DNA of 64,000 nt. It comes from Paracoccaceae bacterium (lineage in GTDB: Bacteria; Pseudomonadota; Alphaproteobacteria; Rhodobacterales; Rhodobacteraceae). The notes beneath the pieces were generated by a model, which worked only from the letters and a program-made list of their open reading frames with translations, ran no database searches and had not been told where the DNA came from. The translations under genes were made by a program, and so were the position numbers. This document shows positions 45,827-55,678 of this stretch, one piece after another. Position 1 is the stretch's first letter. Every line of letters starts with the position of its first letter. The DNA lies in the NCBI GenBank assembly GCA_016124615.1, contig WGNF01000007.1:124001-188000 (forward strand), given 5' to 3'.

Positions 45827-46594
45827 ATGTCCCGCTATGCGCTGAAAATCGAATATGACGGCGGCCCGTTCAACGGCTGGCAGCGCCAGTCCGGCCAGCC
45901 CACCGTGCAGGAGGCGGTCGAAACCGCGCTGCGGCGGCTGGAACCCGACATGCCCGGCATCGCGGCGGCGGGCCGCACCGATACCGGTGTTCACGCCACC
46001 GGGCAGGTCGCCCATTGCGACATGGCGAAAGACTGGACGCCGTTCCGGCTGACCGAGGCGCTGAACTGGCACCTGAAACCCGCGCCGGTGGCGATCCTCG
46101 CCGCCGCCGCGGTGCCCGACACCTTCCACGCCCGGTTTTCGGCGATCGAGCGGCGCTACCTCTTTCGCCTGCTCGCTCGCCGCGCCCCCCCGACGTTTGA
46201 TCGCGGCCGGGTCTGGCAGGTTCCCCAGCCGCTCGACCTTGCCGCAATGCGGGCCGGGGCCGCGCATCTGATCGGCCGCCACGACTTCACTACCTTCCGC
46301 GCCGCGATGTGTCAGGCCGCCTCACCGGTCAAGACGCTGGACGAGATCACCATCACCGCCCATCCGGCCCCACAGGGGACCGAGTTCCGCTTCGTCCTGC
46401 GCGCCCGCAGCTTTCTGCACAATCAGGTCCGCTCCATCGTCGGCACGCTGGAACGCGTTGGCGCCGGAGTCTGGGCGCCCGAAGACGTAAAGACCGCGCT
46501 GGAGGCCCGCGACCGCGCCGCCTGCGGCCCGGTCTGCCCACCACACGGGCTTTACCTGACCGATGTCGGTTATCCCGCCGATCCCTTCGGCTGA
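45827..46594 (+). CDS. truA: TruA, tRNA pseudouridine(38-40) synthase
   Basis: The 255-residue product begins [12 protein letters not shown] and has the catalytic aspartate in G-R-T-D-T-G-V-H, plus [14 protein letters not shown], the TruA signature. It converts U38-U40 in tRNA anticodon arms to pseudouridine. ATG 45827 lies 99 bases from the divergent YcjX start. Confidence 0.95.
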   Translation: MSRYALKIEYDGGPFNGWQRQSGQPTVQEAVETALRRLEPDMPGIAAAGRTDTGVHATGQVAHCDMAKDWTPFRLTEALNWHLKPAPVAILAAAAVPDTFHARFSAIERRYLFRLLARRAPPTFDRGRVWQVPQPLDLAAMRAGAAHLIGRHDFTTFRAAMCQAASPVKTLDEITITAHPAPQGTEFRFVLRARSFLHNQVRSIVGTLERVGAGVWAPEDVKTALEARDRAACGPVCPPHGLYLTDVGYPADPFG

Positions 46595-46715
46595 GGTCTT
46601 CCGTTCGGAAATATCGTGCGGGCACGGGCGCGAAGCCCTCTCCGCTTCCCAAGGCGACCGCCCGCCGATACCGAAGCCCGTGGACAATCGCCCGCCGCCG
46701 CGCGAGGCTCGGCCG

Positions 46716-47159
46716 ATGAAACCCCGCTCGCCCCGCCTTGCCGTCCGTGCGCTGATCCTCGACCGGGATCGGCTGCTCCTGGTCAACGCCTATCCCGGCG
46801 GCACGTCCGATCTGTGGTGCGCGCCCGGCGGCGGGGTCCATGCCGGAACCGGCCTGCCCGAGAACCTCGCTCGCGAGGTAATGGAGGAATGCGGCATCGC
46901 CATCGCGGTCGGCGCGCCCTGTCTGGTGAACGAGTTCCACGACCCCGCCACCGGCTTTCACCAGGTCGATGTCTACTTCCGCTGCCGCGCCCTTGGCCCC
47001 TTGCCCCCGGACTGGACCGACCCCGAGGGCGTGGTGACCGAACGCCGTTTCGTCAGCCGCGCCGAAATGGCCAGCCTGCGCTACAAACCCGATAGCCTGC
47101 CCGATGCCGCCTGGGGCGAGGGCATCCTCTACGACCCGCTGGAGGTGATCGTGCGATGA
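46716..47159 (+). CDS. Nudix hydrolase with variant Nudix box
   Basis: The 147-residue product (ATG 46716, M-K-P-R-S-P-R-L-A-V-R) has L-W-C-A-P-G-G-G-V and the Nudix core L-A-R-E-V-M-E-E-C-G. The first glutamate of the G-x5-E-x7-R-E-U-x-E-E box is a threonine (in A-G-T-G-L-P), while the metal-binding R-E-V-M-E-E is intact. Substrate unknown. It overlaps the next gene by ATGA. Confidence 0.8.
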   Translation: MKPRSPRLAVRALILDRDRLLLVNAYPGGTSDLWCAPGGGVHAGTGLPENLAREVMEECGIAIAVGAPCLVNEFHDPATGFHQVDVYFRCRALGPLPPDWTDPEGVVTERRFVSRAEMASLRYKPDSLPDAAWGEGILYDPLEVIVR

Positions 47160-47647
47160 GCCGCGCCTTCGTGAAAGAGGGCACGGGCGAGCTGGACCCG
47201 CTGCCCGACCTGCCGCTGAGCCCGCATCCGAACTACGTCACCCCCTCTGGCCTTGCGCAATTGCGCGCCCGGCTGGCCGAAGTGCAGGCCCGGCTCGCCG
47301 ACCTGCGCGCCCGCCCCGACCGCCTCGACAAACTGCCCGAGGCGGCGGCGGAACGCGACATCCGCTATCTTGAGGCGCGGCTGCGCACGGCGATCCTCGT
47401 CACCCCCGACGCCGCGCCGGTCGAGGTTGCCTTTGCCACCGCCGTCACCGTCGCCGACGAAGACGGCACCGAAACCGTCTGGCGCATCGTGGGCGAGGAC
47501 GAGGCCGACGCCGCCCGTGGCTGGATCGCGCCGCATTCGCCGCTCGCCCGCGCCCTGATCGGCGCACGGGTCGGCGACAGCGTGACCTGGCGCCGACCGA
47601 ACGGCGCGGTGGAACTGGACATCCTCGCCATCGGCCCGGCACCATGA
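47156..47647 (+). CDS. GreA/GreB-family transcription elongation factor
   Basis: The 163-residue product has an N-terminal coiled coil (about 30-75, with L-A-Q-L-R-A-R-L-A-E-V-Q-A-R-L) and a C-terminal FKBP-like domain with V-G-D-S-V-T-W and I-S/A-P-H-S-P-L-A-R-A-L-I-G. It resembles the GreB-type proteins that rescue backtracked RNA polymerase. It is coupled to the Nudix and GNAT genes by ATGA overlaps. Confidence 0.8.
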   Translation: MSRAFVKEGTGELDPLPDLPLSPHPNYVTPSGLAQLRARLAEVQARLADLRARPDRLDKLPEAAAERDIRYLEARLRTAILVTPDAAPVEVAFATAVTVADEDGTETVWRIVGEDEADAARGWIAPHSPLARALIGARVGDSVTWRRPNGAVELDILAIGPAP

Positions 47648-48156
47648 CGCCAACCATCCACCCGCTCGACCCCGCCACCGACACCGCGCGCGTCTACGCC
47701 TTCTGGCCAGACGCCGCCGACTACATCGTGATGGAACGGGGCGAGGCCCCCGGCCCCACCCTCAACCCCGTCCTGACGCAGGAGTTCTTTACCGACGCCC
47801 CGCCCGGCATCGACCCCGCCACCAGCCTGCGCCTTGGCCTGTTCGTGGCTGACCGCCTGCTTGGCGTGGCCGAACTGGCCTTCGGCTACCCCGGCCCGCA
47901 AGAGGCCTACCTTGGCCTGATGGTCCTCGGCGCCCCGGCGCGCGGCACCGGCAGCGGGCGCGCGCTTCTGCGCCGGATCGAGGCGGAAGCCATCGCCCGC
48001 CACGCCCCCGCGCTCTACCTCGCCGTGCTCGACGCCAACCCGCGCGGCCGGGCCTTCTGGGAACGCGAAGGGTTCACCCTGCACGAAGCGGGCCGCAGCG
48101 TCACGATCGGCGCCAAGACCCAAACCGCCGCCCGGATGGTCAAACGGCTGGGGTGA
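47644..48156 (+). CDS. GNAT-family N-acetyltransferase
   Basis: The 170-residue product has the acetyl-CoA loop G-A-P-A-R-G-T-G-S-G-R-A-L-L and the C-terminal A-N-P-R-G-R-A-F-W-E-R-E-G-F. The acceptor substrate cannot be told. It overlaps the Gre gene by four bases and is the last gene before the convergent groESL operon. Confidence 0.85.
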   Translation: MTPTIHPLDPATDTARVYAFWPDAADYIVMERGEAPGPTLNPVLTQEFFTDAPPGIDPATSLRLGLFVADRLLGVAELAFGYPGPQEAYLGLMVLGAPARGTGSGRALLRRIEAEAIARHAPALYLAVLDANPRGRAFWEREGFTLHEAGRSVTIGAKTQTAARMVKRLG

Positions 48157-48241
48157 GGCGCCCCGCCCCCATTCTTGCGGGCACAGATGTCCCCTCCAAA
48201 GGCTTCCGCCGCACACCGGCGGGCGACCGAAGCCAAAAGAA

Positions 48242-48265
48242 AAAGGGCGGCCGAAGCCGCCCTTT
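48242..48265 (-). terminator. Terminator of groESL
   Basis: A perfect 10-bp stem, AAAGGGCGGC (48242-48251) with GCCGCCCTTT (48256-48265), is closed by a 4-base loop that reads TTCG on the minus strand. It is followed on that strand by TTTCTTTTGG. This is a strong intrinsic terminator 28 bases after groEL. Confidence 0.85.
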
Positions 48266-48292
48266 CCTTGGTCAAAGGCCCTCAGGCCGGGA

Positions 48293-49975
<1,683 letters not shown>

Positions 49976-49987
49976 TCAGCGAACAGC

Positions 49988-50275
49988 TCAGGCGATGATG
50001 CCGAGGATGTCGCTTTCCTTCATGATGAGCAGTTCTTTGCCATCAACGGTGACTTCGGTGCCCGACCATTTGCCGAACAGCACCTTGTCGCCCGCCTTGA
50101 CGGCCGGGGCGATCAGCTCGCCCGAGTCCTTGCGTGCGCCTTCACCAACGGCGATGATCTCGCCCTCGGCGGGTTTTTCTTTCGCGGTATCCGGGATGAT
50201 CAGACCACCCTTGGTCTTCTCTTCGCCTTCCAGGCGACGGACGAGCACGCGATCGTGCAGCGGTTTGAAAGCCAT
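49988..50275 (-). CDS. groES: GroES co-chaperonin
   Basis: The 95-residue product begins [14 protein letters not shown] and has the mobile loop [17 protein letters not shown] and [10 protein letters not shown]. It forms the heptameric lid of GroEL. The promoter at 50345-50373 and the CIRCE element at 50311-50337 control it. Confidence 0.98.
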   Translation of the reverse strand: MAFKPLHDRVLVRRLEGEEKTKGGLIIPDTAKEKPAEGEIIAVGEGARKDSGELIAPAVKAGDKVLFGKWSGTEVTVDGKELLIMKESDILGIIA

Positions 50276-50310
50276 CTGTGAACTCCCTCAGGGTTCCGGT
50301 TGAAACGGGA

Positions 50311-50337
50311 TTAGCACTCACCGGTGGCGAGTGCCAA
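50311..50337. promoter_or_regulatory. CIRCE element (HrcA operator) of groESL
   Basis: TTAGCACTC (50311-50319), nine bases, then GAGTGCCAA (50329-50337) match the CIRCE consensus TTAGCACTC-N9-GAGTGCTAA with one mismatch. It starts 7 bases downstream of the -10 box on the minus strand, covering the start site, so HrcA should block initiation until heat shock. Confidence 0.92.
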
Positions 50338-50344
50338 CGACAGT

Positions 50345-50373
50345 CATCTAGGCAGCGGCGCGCGGCCTGTCAA
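50345..50373 (-). promoter_or_regulatory. Promoter of groESL
   Basis: On the minus strand TTGACA (50373-50368) and TAGATG (50350-50345) are 17 bases apart, a near-ideal sigma-70 promoter placed directly upstream of CIRCE. Confidence 0.75.
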
Positions 50374-50466
50374 CTGCGGCGCGCGGCAAATTGCGCGGGT
50401 TCCCGCGCTTCGCGCTGGCCCGCCGCGTGCGACCGTGCAAGTCTTGGGCCGACCGGAAGGAATCCG

Positions 50467-51444
50467 ATGCTCAGGCTTGCTTTCACCCTGTTCTGGCTCG
50501 CGCTGGCGGGCACTGCCGTGGCCGGAACCGCACCCGGATCCTGCGGCGGGCGCGATCTGCTGGCCGCGATGACCCCGGCGGCCCGCGCCGCGCTGGTCGG
50601 CAATGCGCCCTATCCCAACGGCAATTTCTGGCGCGCCACGCGCGGCGCCACCAGCATCGTCGTGGCGGGCACCTACCACCTGAACGACCCGCGATTCGAC
50701 CCGATCGTGGCGCAGCTGAAACCCTATCTGGATCAGGCCGACACCCTCCTGCTCGAAGCCGGGCCGGACGAGGAAAAGCAGCTGAAGGACGACATCGCTG
50801 CCCACCCCGACCGGATCGTGAACGCCGCGGGGCCGACCCTGCCCGAGGCGCTGTCGGCGCAGGAATGGGCCCGGCTGTCCGAGGCGCTGCGGCTGCGCGG
50901 CATGCCGCCCTTCATGGCGTCGAAGTTTCAGCCCTGGTACGTCGCGATGCTGCTGGATCTGCCGCCCTGCCCGGTAACCTCGGCCTCGGCCAACGGCCTT
51001 GATGCGCGGCTGACTACGCTGGCGCAGGCGCGGCACATCCCGATCGTCGCGCTGGAACCCTGGGATACCACCTTCCACCTTTTCACCGGGATGAGCTTCA
51101 AGGCCCAGTTGGGCATGTTGCGCATGTCGCTGGCGGGCGAGGCGAGCGCGGCCGACCTTGGCACCACCCTGACCAACGCCTATTTCGCCGGTCAGCACCG
51201 GCTGATCTGGGAATTCGGCCGCCAGAACGCGCTTTCGGCGCCCGGCGCCGACCCCGCAGCCTTCGATCAGCTGGAACGCACCCTGCTGACCGATCGCACG
51301 CTGTCATGGATGCCCGGCCTGCTGGCGGTGTCAGAAGGGCACAGCGTCGTCGTCGCGGTCGGCGCGGCCCATCTTGGCGGGGCAGACGGGCTGCTGAACC
51401 AGCTGCACCTTGACGGCTTCGCCTTGCACCGGCTGCCGTTCTGA
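50467..51444 (+). CDS. TraB/GumN-family protein, secreted
   Basis: The 325-residue product (ATG 50467, after GGAAGGA) has a signal peptide (M-L-R-L-A-F-T-L-F-W-L-A-L-A, cut after A-V-A) and the family motifs G-T-Y-H-L, L-L-E-A-G-P-D-E-E and V-A-V-G-A-A-H-L-G-G-A-D-G-L. TraB/GumN proteins are related to Tiki-type metalloproteases; the G-x-x-H motifs are the presumed metal site. The natural substrate is not known. Confidence 0.8.
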   Translation: MLRLAFTLFWLALAGTAVAGTAPGSCGGRDLLAAMTPAARAALVGNAPYPNGNFWRATRGATSIVVAGTYHLNDPRFDPIVAQLKPYLDQADTLLLEAGPDEEKQLKDDIAAHPDRIVNAAGPTLPEALSAQEWARLSEALRLRGMPPFMASKFQPWYVAMLLDLPPCPVTSASANGLDARLTTLAQARHIPIVALEPWDTTFHLFTGMSFKAQLGMLRMSLAGEASAADLGTTLTNAYFAGQHRLIWEFGRQNALSAPGADPAAFDQLERTLLTDRTLSWMPGLLAVSEGHSVVVAVGAAHLGGADGLLNQLHLDGFALHRLPF

Positions 51445-51460
51445 CCTGCGCCGCCCGCCC

Positions 51461-51489
51461 GTGACAAGCCATGCCGCACCGCCTATAAG
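51461..51489 (+). promoter_or_regulatory. Promoter of ppaC
   Basis: GTGACA (51461-51466) and TATAAG (51484-51489) are 17 bases apart, one and one mismatch from the sigma-70 boxes, 37 bases before the ppaC ATG. Confidence 0.6.
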
Positions 51490-51525
51490 ACCGGCGATTT
51501 CCTCCATGCGAACGGACCCCGACCC

Positions 51526-52443
51526 ATGATCAAGGTTTTTGGCCACAAGTCCCCCGACACCGATTCGACCGGCTCGCCCATCATCTGGGCCTGGTACCTG
51601 ACCGAGGTGAAGGGCACCCCGGCCGCGCCCGTCCTGCTGGGCGAGCCCAATACCGAGGCGCTGTTCGTGCTGCAGCACTGGGGCCTCGACAAGCCCGCGA
51701 TCATTTCCGAGGTTGCGGCGGGCGAGACCTGCGTGATCGTCGACACCAACAACCCGGCCGAACTACCCGCCTCGATCGGCGAGGCCAACGTGGTCGAGAT
51801 CATCGACCACCACATGCTGGTCGGCGGCCTCAAGACGAAAACGCCGATCGCCATCACCATGCGCCCGCTGGCCTGCACCGCCACCATCATGCACGACCTG
51901 ATCGGCGCCGACCTTGGCCGCGCCCCGCGCGGCATCCTTGGCGCGATGCTGTCGTGCATCCTGTCCGACACGCTGGAATTCCGCTCGCCCACCACCACCG
52001 ACCATGACCGCCATGTGGCGGTGAAACTGGCCAAGACGCTGGGCGTCTCGATCCCCGATCTGGCCGCCGCCATGTTCGAGGCGAAATCCGACGTGTCGGA
52101 ATTTTCCGATGCCGCGCTGCTGCGGATGGACAGCAAAGAATATTCGGTCGCGGGCAAGGAACTGCGGGTGTCGGTGCTGGAAACCACCGCACCCAAGGTG
52201 CTGCTGGACCGCAAGGCCAGCCTGATGGCCGCGATGCCCGCCGTCGCCACCGAAGACGGCGCCGATCAGGTGCTGCTGTTCGTCATCGACATCCTGAAGG
52301 AAGAGGCCACACTGCTGGTGCCGAACGATTTGGTCAAGCAACTGGCCGAGGCCAGCTTTGGCTGCACCGTGACCGGCGACACCGTGGTGCTGCCCGGCGT
52401 GATGAGCCGCAAGAAGCAGATCATCCCTGCGCTGAAGATGTGA
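51526..52443 (+). CDS. ppaC: Manganese-dependent inorganic pyrophosphatase
   Basis: This DHH-family enzyme of 305 residues hydrolyses pyrophosphate. The metal-binding residues are in F-G-H-K-S-P-D-T-D, V-D-T-N-N-P-A-E-L and I-I-D-H-H-M-L-V-G, and the substrate-binding end S-R-K-K-Q-I-I-P-A-L is intact. It has its own promoter at 51461-51489. In alphaproteobacteria the family I enzyme is also frequent; here only the family II gene is seen. Confidence 0.94.
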   Translation: MIKVFGHKSPDTDSTGSPIIWAWYLTEVKGTPAAPVLLGEPNTEALFVLQHWGLDKPAIISEVAAGETCVIVDTNNPAELPASIGEANVVEIIDHHMLVGGLKTKTPIAITMRPLACTATIMHDLIGADLGRAPRGILGAMLSCILSDTLEFRSPTTTDHDRHVAVKLAKTLGVSIPDLAAAMFEAKSDVSEFSDAALLRMDSKEYSVAGKELRVSVLETTAPKVLLDRKASLMAAMPAVATEDGADQVLLFVIDILKEEATLLVPNDLVKQLAEASFGCTVTGDTVVLPGVMSRKKQIIPALKM

Positions 52444-52495
52444 CCGGTCCGGGGCGCCCGTGGCGGCGCCCCGCCCTTTTGCCCAGCGCGCCCGC

Positions 52496-52539
52496 GTCGG
52501 TAGGAAATCGGTGTGAAATCGGTGCGAAATCGGTATTGC
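52496..52539. repeat. Second array of four 11-bp repeats, consensus ATCGGTRYRAA
   Basis: Units are 52496-52506, 52507-52517, 52518-52528 and 52529-52539, with CGGT cores at 52498, 52509, 52520 and 52531, 11 bases apart. The array ends 14 bases before the HAD-hydrolase ATG. It has the same unit, copy number, period and orientation as the array at 5492-5535. Confidence 0.85.
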
Positions 52540-52553
52540 CGGAAAGGCCCAAA

Positions 52554-53435
52554 ATGACCCGCATGATCGCCTCGCTGGCCGAGATCTCGCACAGCTACGA
52601 CGCCGTGTTCTGCGACCTCTGGGGGTGCCTGCACAACGGGCACCAACCCTTCCCCGACGCCGTCGCGGCCCTGCAAGCCTACCGCAAAGGCGGCGGCCGG
52701 GTCGTGCTGCTGACCAACGCGCCGCGCCCGAACATCAGCGTTATCAGGCACCTGGACCGGATGGGCGTGCCGCATGACGCCTATGATCTGGTCGTCTCAT
52801 CCGGCGATGCCACGCAAGAGGCGATGGTGTCTGGCCTCGTCGGAACCCGGATCTTTCACATCGGCGCCCCGAAAGACGAGAGTTTCTTTACCGAAATGAC
52901 CGATGATCCCGCCCGGCTCGCCAGCATCACCCGCGTGCCGCTGGATCAGGCCACCGGTGTCGTGTGCACCGGTCTGGCCGATGACGAAACTGAAACGCCG
53001 CACGACTATCGCGGCGTGCTGCTGTCGGCGAAAGTGAAAGGCTTGACGATGCTCTGCGCCAACCCCGACATCATCGTCGATTATGGTGACAAGCGGTTGT
53101 GGTGTGCCGGTGCGCTGGCACAAGATTATGAGGCGATGGGGGCCACCGCGCTCTATTTCGGCAAACCGTATTCCCCCGCCTACGCGCTCGCCCGCCGCCG
53201 CCTTGCCGCCCTTGGCTGCACGCCCGCCGATGATCGCCTGCTGGCCATCGGCGACGGCATCGACACCGACATTCGCGGCGGCATCGCCGAGGGGATCGAC
53301 ACGCTTTTCGTGACCGGCGGCATCTCGGCGACCGAGTTCGGGCCCAACCCGCTGGCTCCCGACGCCGCCCGCCTCGACGCCTGGCTTGCGGCGAAGGAGT
53401 TGAGCCCGACCGCAGCCCTCCCCCGGCTGCGCTGA
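52554..53435 (+). CDS. TIGR01459-family HAD hydrolase
   Basis: The 293-residue product (ATG 52554, after GGAAAGG) is a HAD-superfamily class IIA phosphatase of the NagD type: V-F-C-D-L-W-G-C-L-H-N-G at the N-terminus, L-L-T-N-A-P-R-P and the C-terminal G-D-G-I-D-T-D-I-R-G-G. The second position of the usual D-x-D is tryptophan, as in this family. Substrate unknown. It is preceded by the 11-bp repeat array, which lies in its leader. Confidence 0.85.
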   Translation: MTRMIASLAEISHSYDAVFCDLWGCLHNGHQPFPDAVAALQAYRKGGGRVVLLTNAPRPNISVIRHLDRMGVPHDAYDLVVSSGDATQEAMVSGLVGTRIFHIGAPKDESFFTEMTDDPARLASITRVPLDQATGVVCTGLADDETETPHDYRGVLLSAKVKGLTMLCANPDIIVDYGDKRLWCAGALAQDYEAMGATALYFGKPYSPAYALARRRLAALGCTPADDRLLAIGDGIDTDIRGGIAEGIDTLFVTGGISATEFGPNPLAPDAARLDAWLAAKELSPTAALPRLR

Positions 53436-53456
53436 CCGAAAAGCAGCATTATTACG

Positions 53457-53478
53457 GTTGCGGCATTTTATCCGCAAC
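53457..53478. promoter_or_regulatory. Inverted repeat in the HAD / MaoC gap
   Basis: GTTGCGG (53457-53463) and CCGCAAC (53472-53478) flank an AT-rich 8-base spacer. It could be an operator for the MaoC gene or a hairpin after the HAD gene. A sequence close to the Rhodobacter PhaR site, CTGC-ACT-GCAA, lies at 53523-53533, just before the MaoC start. Confidence 0.4.
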
Positions 53479-53534
53479 ATTCTTGCGCATAAACCTTGCG
53501 CCGCAACACCCCACCGGTTATGCTGCACTGCAAC

Positions 53535-54011
53535 ATGACCGATGGAATCGCCCCGATGTTCGACACCCCCACCGACAATCTGCCGCGCGGCACGATCTGT
53601 ATCGAAGACCTCGAAATCGGCATGATGCGCTATCTGCAAAAGCAGGTAACCGACAGGGATATATCGCTTTTCGCCGAAATCTCGACCGACAGGAACCCCG
53701 TTCACCTCGATGACGACTACGCCCGCGACACCATTTTCGAGGGCCGCATCGCCCACGGGATGCTGACCGCCGGCCTCGTTTCGGCGGTGATCGGCGAACA
53801 GCTGCCCGGCCACGGCACGGTCTATCTTGGCCAAAGCCTGAAATTCATGGCCCCCGTCCGCCCCGGCGACACCGTGCGGGCCGAGGTGACTGTGCTGACC
53901 ATCGACCACAGCCGTCGCCGGGTCACCCTTGATTGTCGCTGCCTTGTGGGCGATACGGTCGTGCTGAAGGGCGAGGCGCTGGTGCTGGCGCCCAGCCGGA
54001 AATTCGACTGA
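53535..54011 (+). CDS. MaoC-family (R)-enoyl-CoA hydratase, PhaJ-like
   Basis: The 158-residue hotdog-fold product has the hydratase 2 motif D-R-N-P-V-H-L-D ... I-A-H-G-M with catalytic Asp and His, and G-T-V-Y-L-G-Q-S-L-K-F-M-A-P-V, closely like PhaJ, which supplies (R)-3-hydroxyacyl-CoA for polyhydroxyalkanoate synthesis. The start is ATG 53535 (M-T-D-G-I-A-P-M) or ATG 53556. ribF follows after 28 bases. Confidence 0.82.
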   Translation: MTDGIAPMFDTPTDNLPRGTICIEDLEIGMMRYLQKQVTDRDISLFAEISTDRNPVHLDDDYARDTIFEGRIAHGMLTAGLVSAVIGEQLPGHGTVYLGQSLKFMAPVRPGDTVRAEVTVLTIDHSRRRVTLDCRCLVGDTVVLKGEALVLAPSRKFD

Positions 54012-54039
54012 CGGCGGGGGCCCCCGCCCCCGGGGGACG

Positions 54040-54978
54040 ATGCGGGTTCTGACGACATGGAGCGGCCTCGACAGCGCCGACCGGGGCGCCTCGGTCGCGA
54101 TGGGCAACTTCGACGGCGTGCATCGCGGCCATCAGGCGGTGATCGACCTTGCCCGCACCAATGCCCGGCAGATCGGCGCGCCGCTTGGCATCGTCACCTT
54201 CGAACCGCATCCGCGCCAGTTCTTCAAACCCGACACCCCGCCGTTTCGCCTGATGAATGCCGAGGCACGCGCCCACCGGCTGCAAAAGCTTGGCGTGGAA
54301 AGGGTTTACCAGATCGACTTTGACGCCGCTCTGGCCGCGATGACCCCGCGCGCCTTCGCGCAGGATGTGCTGGCCCAGGGTCTTGGCGTGGCCCATGTCG
54401 TCGTCGGTGCCGATTTCTGCTTCGGCAAGGGCCGCACCGGCACCGCCACCGACCTTGCCGTGTTCGGCGCCGAAATGGGCTTTGGCGTCACCATCGCCAC
54501 CCTGATCGCCGACGCGGGCGCCGAGATTTCCTCGACCGCGATCCGCGCCGCCCTGACCGGTGGCCGCCCGCGCGATGCCGCGCGGATGCTGGGCCACTGG
54601 CACCGCATCGAGGGGCCGGTGCTGCACGGCGAAAAGCGCGGCCGTGATCTGGGCTATCCCACGGCGAACATGGACATTTCCGGCCTGCACCCACCCCGCT
54701 TCGGGGTCTATGCGGTCAAGGTCGACGTGCTGACCGGCCCGCATGTCGGCACCTATGACGGCGCCGCCAGCCTTGGCGTGCGCCCCACCTTCGGCGACTT
54801 TGCCCCCAACCTTGAAACTTTCATCTTCGACTTCGCAGGCGATCTTTACGGCGCCGACCTATCGGTTGCACTGGTGGATTTCCTGCGACCCGAACTGACC
54901 TTCACCAACCTGCCCGACCTGATCGCGCAGATGGAAGACGACTGCACCCGCGCCCGCGAGATTCTCGCCACGGTCTGA
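54040..54978 (+). CDS. ribF: RibF, bifunctional riboflavin kinase / FAD synthetase
   Basis: RibF makes FMN and FAD. The 312-residue product has the N-terminal FAD synthetase domain with G-N-F-D-G-V-H-R-G-H-Q and T-F-E-P-H-P, and the C-terminal riboflavin kinase domain with G-R-D-L-G-Y-P-T-A-N. The start is ATG 54040. It follows the MaoC gene by 28 bases. Confidence 0.95.
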   Translation: MRVLTTWSGLDSADRGASVAMGNFDGVHRGHQAVIDLARTNARQIGAPLGIVTFEPHPRQFFKPDTPPFRLMNAEARAHRLQKLGVERVYQIDFDAALAAMTPRAFAQDVLAQGLGVAHVVVGADFCFGKGRTGTATDLAVFGAEMGFGVTIATLIADAGAEISSTAIRAALTGGRPRDAARMLGHWHRIEGPVLHGEKRGRDLGYPTANMDISGLHPPRFGVYAVKVDVLTGPHVGTYDGAASLGVRPTFGDFAPNLETFIFDFAGDLYGADLSVALVDFLRPELTFTNLPDLIAQMEDDCTRAREILATV

Positions 54979-54985
54979 ACCCGGC

Positions 54986-55014
54986 TTGACCGGGCGGCGC
55001 GCCCTGAACAATAT
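54986..55014 (+). promoter_or_regulatory. Promoter candidate of the GNAT gene
   Basis: TTGACC (54986-54991) and CAATAT (55009-55014) are 17 bases apart, 22 bases before the GNAT ATG. Confidence 0.45.
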
Positions 55015-55035
55015 GGGAACAGCCCCGAGGTTCCC

Positions 55036-55635
55036 ATGCCCCAGCCGCCGTTCAGCTTCGCGCCCCTCACGCCCGATCGGATCGCCGATTTCGTCGCGCT
55101 CTTCGGCCCTTCCGGGGCCTGCTATGGCTGCTGGTGCACCGCGTTTCGCTTGCCGCCGAAAGACCGCCAGCGGCTGACGCCAGAAGGCAAACGCGCCGTG
55201 ATGGAGGCCCGCATCACCAGTGGCCCGCCGCCGGGGCTTCTGGCCTATCGCGGCGCGCGGCCCGTTGGCTGGATGCAGATCGGCCCGCGCGCCGATGTGC
55301 CAGAGTGGAATAACCCCGGCCGCGCGACCGCCCCGCTGCCCGACGGCCCGGCAGACGATGCGGGCGTCTGGGCGGTGTCCTGCTTCTTTTTTGCCCGTGA
55401 CGAACGCGGCAAGGGTCTTTCGCACGCGATGCTCGCCGCCGGGATCGACCATGCCCGCGCCGCCGGTGCGCGCCTGCTGGAGGCGAGCCCGATGGACCGG
55501 GCCAAGCGGGCGAAATCCATCGGTCTTTTCGTCGGCTCCACCACCGTCTTCGAAAAGGCGGGGTTCACAGAGGTCGCCCGCCGCAAGGAGGGGCGGCCGC
55601 TGATGCGGTTGATGCTTCAGGGTGCTGCCGGTTGA
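55036..55635 (+). CDS. GNAT-family acetyltransferase with N-terminal cysteine motif
   Basis: The 199-residue product has an N-terminal G-A-C-Y-G-C-W-C-T motif (about residues 28-36), found in a subset of GNAT proteins, then the acetyl-CoA region R-D-E-R-G-K-G-L-S-H-A-M-L and the C-terminal F-E-K-A-G-F-T-E-V. The cysteines may bind metal. Acceptor unknown. Confidence 0.78.
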   Translation: MPQPPFSFAPLTPDRIADFVALFGPSGACYGCWCTAFRLPPKDRQRLTPEGKRAVMEARITSGPPPGLLAYRGARPVGWMQIGPRADVPEWNNPGRATAPLPDGPADDAGVWAVSCFFFARDERGKGLSHAMLAAGIDHARAAGARLLEASPMDRAKRAKSIGLFVGSTTVFEKAGFTEVARRKEGRPLMRLMLQGAAG

Positions 55636-55678
55636 CCGGCTGCCCGCCGCCCCTTTCCTTTTCCGCGCCGCTCCGCCA

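Noticed and set aside
45728..46282. In-frame upstream extension of the YcjX gene across truA
   Set aside because: The extra ~185 residues are antisense to the conserved truA gene and have no YcjX similarity; the family starts shortly before the P-loop.
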